A stretch of DNA of 64,000 bases, taken from CAMDPA01 sp964574325. Its GTDB lineage: Bacteria; Pseudomonadota; Alphaproteobacteria; Rhizobiales; Hyphomicrobiaceae. The DNA is taken from assembly GCA_964574325.1 (NCBI GenBank), contig CAZNMY010000010.1, positions 28,741-92,740 on the forward strand, in the 5' to 3' direction. Within the stretch, counting starts at the first letter, position 1, and each line of letters opens with the position of its first letter. A program made the position numbers and the translations under genes. This document shows, piece after piece, positions 1-5,547 of the stretch. The notes below the pieces were generated by a model, which worked only from the letters and a program-made list of their open reading frames with translations, searched no databases and had not been told where the DNA came from.

Positions 1-287
1 GCCGTGACCAGGACTTTGGCGATGTGGCCCTCGCCACAAGCGGACTCCCAAATGGAGCCGTCAAATTCTTCGACCGAGAGCAGGGCACGGGTGGCCTGGG
101 GCGGCGTTGGATAGAACTCGTAAGGCGCCCGGGTGGGATGGACCCGGCCATCGCGTCCGAACGGCAGTCCGGTTGACGACCGCCTTGTGGAATACGGGGC
201 AGGGCGCGGAGCCGCCGCCCGATCGAGCGAGCCACCGCGCCACTCGTAGGCGTCGCGGAACGATTTAGGGGGAAGATGGAGGCTCAT
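1..287 (-). CDS. SAM-dependent DNA methyltransferase-like protein, N-terminal part (cut by window edge)
   Basis: The minus strand from the ATG at 287 gives an open frame that runs off the window start. It contains YEFYPTPPQATRALLSVEEF and then WESACGEGHIAKVL, which is motif I (SAM-binding) of class I methyltransferases. It is clearly paralogous to the complete gene at 42813-43472 (FYPTPPEATRALLSVEDF, EPACGDGRIAKVL), which also carries the NPPY motif of N6-adenine methyltransferases. The start overlaps the stop of the next upstream gene (ATGA), so it is the last visible gene of a translationally coupled operon. Such genes are common on plasmids, where they may protect incoming DNA. That role is inferred. 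The catalytic motif lies outside the window. Confidence 0.75.
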   Translation of the reverse strand, partial: MSLHLPPKSFRDAYEWRGGSLDRAAAPRPAPYSTRRSSTGLPFGRDGRVHPTRAPYEFYPTPPQATRALLSVEEFDGSIWESACGEGHIAKVLVT

Positions 288-508
288 GCGTTTGCTTTCA
301 GTTTCAGGAATTGACGGAGGGCCAAGTCTGGGTCCGGGTGGATCTCCGTGATGGCGTTGTAGACATGCAGGCTCACTGGAAAGGTCGCGGAGCCGTCGTC
401 GTGATAGATGGTCGTGGAGTCGTCCAGTGGGCAAATTGCAAGCTTTGCAAGTGCCTGGTGAACGTCGCGCGAGACCCTGATGGTGCAGGTGTGGAGCCGG
501 GTCGTCAT
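284..508 (-). CDS. Hypothetical small plasmid protein (74 aa)
   Basis: I do not recognise the family. The protein begins MTTRLHTCTIRVSRDVHQAL and looks like a small soluble alpha/beta protein with no membrane segment or Cys motif. It overlaps its neighbours by 4 bp on both sides (ATGA junctions), which is good evidence that it is a real member of the minus-strand operon 1-1620. The comparable operon at 42580-44846 has small proteins at the same relative position, next to the methyltransferase. Confidence 0.6.
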   Translation of the reverse strand: MTTRLHTCTIRVSRDVHQALAKLAICPLDDSTTIYHDDGSATFPVSLHVYNAITEIHPDPDLALRQFLKLKANA

Positions 509-882
509 GACACCACCTCCTGGGCCGTGAACGCTCCGACCCGCTGGTCCGTCATCTCGAACTCGAACGGGCCGCAGTTGATCTCGTAGAGGCGTCGAGC
601 ATGCCGCTGGGCCTCCTCGCGGTTGGCAGCCGGCACGGTCATCTGGAAGTCGATCTTATAGGTGGCATCGACCAGGAACTGTCGAACGGGCAAATCCACG
701 GCCGGTTCGGCCTTCGCGTCGGCTTCGCGCTTGATAATGCGCAGGCCTGCGGGGAAATTGGCGGCTTCCTCGAACAGGATCGACTTGGCGATGCTCTCGG
801 CTTCACCCGGAGTATCGGCCGCCACGGTCACGGTGTAGGTGCCGAGATCCGTCAGGGTGACGGTGTAGAGGATGGTCGTCAT
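505..882 (-). CDS. Hypothetical plasmid protein (125 aa) with two related halves
   Basis: Unrecognised family. The N-terminal half (YTVTLTDLGTYTVTVAADTP.EAESIAK) and the C-terminal half (YKIDFQMTVPAANREEAQRHARRL) have the same pattern: a beta hairpin followed by a helix with a processing-like 'A.TP.EA...A' signature. This suggests an internal duplication. Coupled by ATGA overlaps to the genes at 284-508 and 879-1268. The next gene upstream shows the same fold pattern, so the operon seems to have grown by duplication. Confidence 0.6.
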   Translation of the reverse strand: MTTILYTVTLTDLGTYTVTVAADTPGEAESIAKSILFEEAANFPAGLRIIKREADAKAEPAVDLPVRQFLVDATYKIDFQMTVPAANREEAQRHARRLYEINCGPFEFEMTDQRVGAFTAQEVVS

Positions 883-1268
883 GACACCACCTCTTCGATT
901 TCCAGATCGGAGTTTTCGGAGCTGGCGATCTCGAACGCGCCTTCGTAAGTGCCTTCGTTGTCGCGGAGGGCCTTGGCGATGAGACGTGCTTCGTCCTCGC
1001 TGGTTGCCCGGATGCGGGCATCCATCCGATCGGTGACGGTGAAGGAGACCAAGTAGGTCTTGGTGTCGGCGTCCGGGATCTCGCTTTCCTGCTCCACCTG
1101 GAAGTGGGGCGTCTCGGCCGGGCCGCAGGACTCCCAGTTGGCAGATCCGTGTGCCTGCCAGTCGTCTTTGGCGAGGGTGATGGCGGTCTCCTGGTTTGGT
1201 GCAGCCACCTCGAAGTTGAAAACTCCCAGGATGCCGGCGGAGACCGTGTAGGATTTAAGCTGGCTCAT
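879..1268 (-). CDS. Hypothetical plasmid protein (129 aa), related to its downstream neighbour
   Basis: The start is taken at the ATG at 1268 (MSQLKSYTVSAGILG), because the frame upstream of it is a shadow of the next gene and this ATG overlaps that gene's stop (ATGA). The protein repeats the pattern of 505-882: FNFEVAAPNQETAITLAKDD and later YLVSFTVTDRMDARIRATSEDEARLIAK, that is, beta strands followed by an 'EA..IAK' helix. Function unknown. Probably expressed with the methyltransferase operon. Confidence 0.6.
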   Translation of the reverse strand: MSQLKSYTVSAGILGVFNFEVAAPNQETAITLAKDDWQAHGSANWESCGPAETPHFQVEQESEIPDADTKTYLVSFTVTDRMDARIRATSEDEARLIAKALRDNEGTYEGAFEIASSENSDLEIEEVVS

Positions 1269-1444
1269 TGAACGACCTCCTCGACCTTCACCGTGGTGTC
1301 GGTGTCCTCCTCGAACAGCTCGCTGCGATCCGCTGCGTTCTGGAACAGGCCCCAGGCCAGTTCTTCGGCGTGGATGGAGTCCTTGGCCCGGACGGTGGTG
1401 GTCCAGGCCGTGATGTCCTTGATGGTGACGCGGTGCGGTGTCAT
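1265..1444 (-). CDS. Hypothetical small acidic protein (59 aa)
   Basis: Short frame from ATG at 1444 (MTPHRVTIKDITAWTTTVRA) to TGA overlapping the next ATG. It contains a helix with HAEELAWGLFQNAADRSELF and an acidic tail. Its ATGA overlaps with both neighbours support it as real despite its size. Family unknown; pattern resembles the duplicated module of the two genes that follow it. Confidence 0.5.
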   Translation of the reverse strand: MTPHRVTIKDITAWTTTVRAKDSIHAEELAWGLFQNAADRSELFEEDTDTTVKVEEVVQ

Positions 1445-1620
1445 CGGGCCATCTCACCGTCGTCGTTCCAGCTGTGCACGTGCAGCCAGTCCTCGTGGGC
1501 AAAATCCTCGGCCAGCCAGGCGTCCAATGCATCGTCGAGAGTTCGGCCGGAGGAGGTCCGCTCGGTGACCGGACAGGGCGTGTCCGGCAGGTTGAGTTCG
1601 AAGGTCAATTTGTCGTTCAT
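1441..1620 (-). CDS. Hypothetical small acidic protein (59 aa), first gene of the operon
   Basis: Start at ATG 1620 (MNDKLTFELNLPDTPCPVTE); the longer frame upstream is the GC-rich leader. A GAAAGAACGATC stretch lies just before the ATG. It contains TLDDALDAWLAEDFAHEDWL, similar in style to the 58-aa product at 44440-44616 (VGDALDAFMADP), which leads the paralogous region of the second methyltransferase operon. Function unknown. Confidence 0.55.
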   Translation of the reverse strand: MNDKLTFELNLPDTPCPVTERTSSGRTLDDALDAWLAEDFAHEDWLHVHSWNDDGEMAR

Positions 1621-1835
1621 GATCGTTCTTTCGTTGGGTTTCCGGCGCCACCCTTTGCGGCGTCGGCGCGGCCCTAACGACGGACGCTCAAGCTGAGGGT
1701 GCCGGGCTGACGGCTTGCCGGAACCGCAGGCGGCGAAGATGGGGAAGGGCCCCCGTCTGCAGGCGGCCCTTGGCGCGCGCAGCTCGCGGCCGTCACGCTG
1801 CGACGCATGGTTCAGACGCAAAGGGGTTTGGCGCG
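1621..1835 (-). promoter_or_regulatory. Conserved structured leader, family A copy 1
   Basis: The non-coding stretch upstream of the operon at 1-1620 closely matches, on the same strand relative to its gene, the leader at 27431-27610. Shared blocks are a hairpin with arms AAGGGCC and GGCCCTT around CTGCAGACGG, then CCCATCTTCGCCGCCT, CAGCCCGGCA, and AACCCAACGAAAGA directly before the start codon. Conservation over about 170 bp in front of two unrelated small genes suggests a regulatory RNA or promoter/operator module. Possible relation to the described radC RNA motif is a guess. Confidence 0.5.
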
Positions 1836-2070
1836 GGGTTCAACGGGAAGGACGACATGGCGCAATGATGGAGCCGATGCCTGCCGGTTGAGCGGCAAGG
1901 GTTGCCGCGCGATTGCGGACGAAGAATTCGGAGGTGTGGGAATGGGGCGGGATTAGCTGCGGGGTAATTCAAGCACGGAGGATCGGTAGGGAACGCCCTT
2001 GCGTGATAACCTATCCGGGACAGCGGATTGAGCGACGAACGAAGAGCGGATCAAGCGCTGGGGAGTGTTC

Positions 2071-2496
2071 ATGGCCAAGCTCGGCGAAGAAACACGCAGG
2101 CGCAACGCAGCCATCGTCAGGCGCCACAAGGCTGGCGAAACCGTCGCCTCTTTGGCCAACCACTACGGCGTGAGCATTGAGCGCATTCGGCAGATCATCA
2201 AGTTAGCCAGATTGCGAGCCGAACAGACGGAAGGGCTTCATGCCCGGTTCGGGGAGAAGCCCGATGTGCAGAATTTGCCCGATGATACGCCGGTCGAGGT
2301 GTTGATGGTGATGCCATCCAAGCTGCATGGTTGGCGAACTCGTATCCACAATTTGCGCTACAGTGAGCTGGAGATCACCACACTGGGCCACCTGCGCAGG
2401 GCCAGCGATCGGCAATTGCAAGGCATTCCCAACGTCGGCAGAGCGTTTATCCGCGAGCTTCGCCGATATTGCCCGGGAACGATCTCAACCGACTGA
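2071..2496 (+). CDS. DNA-binding protein: N-terminal HTH plus C-terminal alpha-CTD-like helical domain (141 aa)
   Basis: Start at ATG 2071, preceded by GGGGAG at good spacing; a GTG at 2065 is too close to that site. The N-terminal part (RRNAAIVRRHKAGETVASLA, YGVSIERIRQIIKLA) is a helix-turn-helix like sigma-70 region 4 or a resolvase HTH. The C-terminal part (LRYSELEITTLGHLRRAS, LQGIPNVGRAFIRELRRY) closely resembles the helix-hairpin-helix DNA-contacting part of the RNA polymerase alpha C-terminal domain. A transcriptional regulator is the natural inference. It stands alone, divergent from the operon at 1-1620. Confidence 0.6.
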   Translation: MAKLGEETRRRNAAIVRRHKAGETVASLANHYGVSIERIRQIIKLARLRAEQTEGLHARFGEKPDVQNLPDDTPVEVLMVMPSKLHGWRTRIHNLRYSELEITTLGHLRRASDRQLQGIPNVGRAFIRELRRYCPGTISTD

Positions 2497-2565
2497 GCAC
2501 CAGACTTCCATTGGTCATAGCGGTGGCATCGCTCTCAAGACGTCGCGTGACGCAAAAATTAGGGC

Positions 2566-2826
2566 TTATGGTCTTGGCAAGGCTCCTGATTGAAAGGCCA
2601 ATGCGATAATTTCAAGTATCTTTCCATAACGGTAGAAGGATGGGAAGCGCTCGCACAGGTCGTCCATGTCTGTCGGGCTACAATCCTCCATGAGTTTCTT
2701 GAATGCTGGCATTTGGTCGAACATCGCGCCCATGATCGTCATATCATCGCACTGTGCCCCGATGAGTTGGAGCATTTTGGCGTTGATGTTTGCTGCGAGT
2801 CGCGCATGTTCGGGCGAGGCGGCCAT
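2566..2826 (-). CDS. Hypothetical protein (86 aa)
   Basis: All-helical small protein starting MAASPEHARLAANINAKMLQ with several Met residues and two Cys (GAQCDDMTIMG, MEDCSPTDMDDLCERF). No family recognised. A GAAAGA lies 8-10 bp upstream of the ATG. It precedes, on the minus strand, nothing obvious downstream. Base composition is lower in GC than the plasmid operons, suggesting separate acquisition. Confidence 0.45.
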   Translation of the reverse strand: MAASPEHARLAANINAKMLQLIGAQCDDMTIMGAMFDQMPAFKKLMEDCSPTDMDDLCERFPSFYRYGKILEIIALAFQSGALPRP

Positions 2827-2849
2827 AGGGTGTCTTTCTAATGTCTGGC

Positions 2850-3332
2850 TTAATGGTGGTTATGTTGCGGCATTTCGATCAATTGTCTTTGGCGGGCAAG
2901 ACGCACTTCAAGGGCACTGGTTGTTTCGTGCGGGCCCGTCTCAAGCATCATGCGGCTGAGGGTAATTATTTTGTGATAGTGGTCGCTTTGCTCGCGAGCC
3001 TGTTTGTATTGGTCGATTAGTCCGGCTTTGAACACGTTTTTATGCAGAGCATGCAACACCATAATCCAAAAATAAATGATATTGACAATGGCATTGTTGT
3101 AAGGAATGGCATTTTCACAAAATTTGATGAGGGCATTGCAAGTGGAAGGGCTAATGTTGGGTGTGTTATGGAGGTAAATGATTTGGTCGTTCAGATGGTC
3201 GTTCAACATGAATGTTTGGTCGATCAGGCTGTATTGGATGCGATTAAAGAAGGGGGATAATAGGTAAGATAACACGGTGAAGAACGAGTGAGGTTCGGCA
3301 GGGAGTGGCGGTTGCGTGATGAAAAGCACCAT
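2850..3332 (-). CDS. Hypothetical protein (160 aa), low GC
   Basis: Frame MVLFITQPPLPAEPHSFF... with many Asn, Ile, His and Tyr residues and clearly lower GC than its surroundings. A hydrophobic stretch (AIVNIIYFWIMVLHAL) could be a membrane or buried helix. No family recognised. An in-frame TAA lies directly upstream of the first ATG, so the start is at or after 3332; no good ribosome-binding site is seen, and an internal start is possible. The 151-bp mobile element copy 1 begins 36 bp upstream and may separate the gene from its promoter. Confidence 0.4.
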   Translation of the reverse strand: MVLFITQPPLPAEPHSFFTVLSYLLSPFFNRIQYSLIDQTFMLNDHLNDQIIYLHNTPNISPSTCNALIKFCENAIPYNNAIVNIIYFWIMVLHALHKNVFKAGLIDQYKQAREQSDHYHKIITLSRMMLETGPHETTSALEVRLARQRQLIEMPQHNHH

Positions 3333-3367
3333 AGGCGTATCTTACACAAATCGTGGCACGGGCCAAG

Positions 3368-3518
3368 CATGCCTATCCCCTTGCCTCAGGCGCTGGCTCA
3401 AAATCGCATGGCCGACCAACGTCATAGGTGGTCGGGTGCAGATCATGGGGCCGACGTGCCACTTGGTTGATATCGCAGCCATTTCCGCGCTCACGCCTGA
3501 GGCAAGGGGATAGGCATG
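3368..3518. mobile_element. 151-bp miniature inverted-repeat element, copy 1
   Basis: Perfect 25-bp terminal inverted repeats (outer end CATGCCTATCCCCTTGCC) bound a 101-bp core. A 9-bp target duplication CGGGCCAAG stands at 3359-3367 and 3519-3527. The sequence appears identical to the other four copies (19066, 20443, 40884, 41044). It has no transposase and no convincing gene, so it must be moved in trans. The core holds a small inverted repeat (CCGACCA / TGGTCGG). This copy lies between genes, upstream of the minus-strand gene at 2850-3332. Confidence 0.95.
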
Positions 3519-3659
3519 CGGGCCAAGGGAATGCCTATACATTATACAATTACCGGCGCTGGAATATCGACAGTGGCGCCGCAAAGGTGGATAAACAAGG
3601 TGCTCTTCTTTGAGTGGCAAAGGATGGGCTATTCCGTGGTGGAATAGCCTGGCTCCTTT

Positions 3660-4055
3660 TTAGAGGTCAGCATCACGGGTGAGAAGGTCGATTAAGTCGC
3701 CCTGCCGCGACGCGCATTCGGATTTTTGGTAAGATTTCTTGGCGGCTTCCCGATCGAGCCAGGCAGTCATGAAGGCGACCGCGTCACCGGCCAAGGCTAA
3801 CTCTTCCCCGTCGACGCCGTGAGCCAGATAGCCGGTGCTGGTGATCGGCACAGGCGTGTCGCGGGCGGCGAACACCTCCATGCGCAGCAGCACCCAGCCG
3901 TGCGGCCCCCAATTTGTAGTTTCGCTGAGCTTGCAGCGGATGTGCCGCCAGGTGAACCAGTAGCTTCGGGTACGATCGGCGTGGCGGGCTTCAAAGCGGT
4001 GATGTCCAAGCTGGGCGGGGCGGAGTGCAGTGGTGGTCCGGTTCCTTGTACTCAC
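3660..4055 (-). CDS. Hypothetical protein (131 aa)
   Basis: GTG start at 4055 overlaps the stop of the upstream gene (GTGA), so it is translationally coupled to 4052-4336. The central part (NWGPHGWVLLRMEVFA, TPVPITSTGYLAHGVDGEEL) looks like a conserved beta-rich domain; the C-terminal half is helical with a run of Lys/Ser. I do not recognise a family. The pair with the small RHH-like protein upstream suggests a mobilisation or plasmid maintenance role, but nothing shows it. Confidence 0.5.
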   Translation of the reverse strand: MSTRNRTTTALRPAQLGHHRFEARHADRTRSYWFTWRHIRCKLSETTNWGPHGWVLLRMEVFAARDTPVPITSTGYLAHGVDGEELALAGDAVAFMTAWLDREAAKKSYQKSECASRQGDLIDLLTRDADL

Positions 4056-4336
4056 ACACAATGCTTCGTTGAAGATTGAACGCGTCGGTGAGCGGGCACC
4101 AACGGCCTGCCCTCGTCGTCAAGCATGTCAAAACCGATCAACGCACAAAGCTCTTCGGCGTAGTGGCTGACGGTAGGGTCGTCAAAGCCCCTCTCAATGG
4201 CCGAATATTCATTGTACATATAATAAAGCCGCATGGCGGAGGCCACCGCCTCGCTGGGGCGCTTCTTGAGAATTCGCGCAATCAACACCATGCGTCGTTG
4301 ATCGACCCGTGCAATGGTGATGGGGCGGGATTTCAT
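4052..4336 (-). CDS. Small helical protein (94 aa), possible ribbon-helix-helix
   Basis: Start at ATG 4336 (MKSRPITIARVDQRRMVLIA) with AGGA about 10 bp upstream; the frame further upstream is a shadow. A basic beta-like N-terminus followed by helices (ILKKRPSEAVASAMRLYYMY) would fit a ribbon-helix-helix protein, but the match is loose. Coupled to the gene at 3660-4055. Function unknown. Confidence 0.45.
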   Translation of the reverse strand: MKSRPITIARVDQRRMVLIARILKKRPSEAVASAMRLYYMYNEYSAIERGFDDPTVSHYAEELCALIGFDMLDDEGRPLVPAHRRVQSSTKHCV

Positions 4337-4468
4337 GGATGTCGATTCCTGGTGCGGTCCCCGCCAGCGATGGAAGCCCGCAGGGCCAAGACCCGCCGTA
4401 GCGGGGCTTGGTTCACGACAGCGCGGCCCCGAGTCGCGACGAGGGGAGGCGGCCAACCGGCCCCCTTC

Positions 4469-5068
4469 CTAACCTCGCCCGCCCTTCTCAGCCGCCTTCT
4501 TCGGCATGCCTCTCGACACGATCCCGCTTGCCACCAGCTTCGCAGCCTCTTGAGCCGGAGCCTGAGCAGCCTCGTCCTTGGCAGGCTGCGGGAATTGAGT
4601 ATTGCCGGACAGCATGGCGCGGCCATAGCGATCCTTGCCGAGCCAGATCGAGGCGTCGACCAGCGGCGTGCCGTCACCGAAATTGACGTAGCCGTAATGC
4701 GTTTTCTGGTTGGGCTTGCCGTCCGGCTTGGGCTTGTTGACGAAGGCGACGATCTGACCCGGCTTGAGAGTGAGGCCGGCCGCTTCGATAACACCATCGT
4801 CAGCGGGACGGGCTGCGGCCAACGCTTGGATTTGATCTGTGGCCGGGGCGTCGGTGCTGACATTGCCGATACTGCCACCGAAGCCGGTGAGCACTTCGCC
4901 AGTGGCTCTGTCGGTGTACTCGAAAGCCCACAGGGAGAAGGGATATTCCTCGGTCGAGCCGGGCTTGGCGATCTTGCCGTCGACGAACAAGGGCCGCTTG
5001 TCGCCGGGTTGTTTGTCGCGGTTGAGAAAAGCGACGAAGTTACTGTGTCTTTGGGTGGGTTGGTCCAT
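4469..5068 (-). CDS. Hypothetical plasmid protein (199 aa)
   Basis: Start at ATG 5068 (MDQPTQRHSNFVAFLNRDKQ), preceded by a near-perfect AGGAGG at 6-7 bp; the upstream extension lacks this. Two beta-rich blocks (LFVDGKIAKPGSTEEYPFSL; YGYVNFGDGTPLVDASIWLG) are joined by a linker, and the tail is Ala/Lys-rich and basic (AKDEAAQAPAQEAA; KKAAEKGGRG). The first block, FVAFLNRDK..G.K..F.G, looks like DUF736-type or single-strand-binding-like plasmid proteins, but I cannot place it firmly. Confidence 0.5.
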   Translation of the reverse strand: MDQPTQRHSNFVAFLNRDKQPGDKRPLFVDGKIAKPGSTEEYPFSLWAFEYTDRATGEVLTGFGGSIGNVSTDAPATDQIQALAAARPADDGVIEAAGLTLKPGQIVAFVNKPKPDGKPNQKTHYGYVNFGDGTPLVDASIWLGKDRYGRAMLSGNTQFPQPAKDEAAQAPAQEAAKLVASGIVSRGMPKKAAEKGGRG

Positions 5069-5547
5069 GGCGCCTCCTTGGTTGTTGCCAGGGAAGCGTG
5101 GTGGCAATGGGATACACGGTCAATACAGTCTGCCCACAGATCATGCAGCGACGTGTCATTTCCCACGCGAGGGTGCCGAGAGCTTGACCGTGTCGGCGGG
5201 ATGGCTAGGATGCTCGGCGATGTCTGCTTGTTGGGGAGGTGCGGGTATGAGGGACGCTGCACGTCGCTCACGCAAGTGACCCGGAGCGCCATAAGACGCT
5301 AACTGACGATCACGCTTGGTTCTTTGTCCGCTTCCGATCACCGCGACAGTCGCCGGAAACAAGATCCGTACAATTGGCGCAGCGTTAGACAAGACAGCCA
5401 GTGCTCGCTGCGCAACGCGGCTTCACCGCTCGAATGGTGGGGGCAACTCCTATAAAAAATTGTGGTTCGGATCTCCGCGCTGAATAGTACCAACGACCTT
5501 GTAAGTTAACGCTCTCTGCCAGAGGTAAGGTAGAAAGGCGGCAAAAG
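5069..5547. other. Intergenic region, about 480 bp, no feature recognised
   Basis: Between the hypothetical gene and the TIR/nSTAND gene. I see no RNA gene, strong palindrome or convincing small frame. Both flanking genes are on the minus strand, so it should hold the promoter for 4469-5068 and the terminator for 5548-8409, but I cannot point to either. Confidence 0.4.

Noticed and set aside
2000..2030. CCTATCCGGGACAG as a MOBP nick site
   Set aside because: It departs from ATCCTG, has no inverted repeat beside it and is far from any relaxase gene.
3368..3518. 60-90-aa frames inside the 151-bp element as a gene
   Set aside because: They depend on flanking sequence, have no ribosome-binding site of their own and differ from copy to copy; the element is too short for a transposase.
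4076..5302. 408-aa plus-strand frame
   Set aside because: It is the antisense of the genes at 4052-5068; composition is that of a shadow frame and no family pattern appears.
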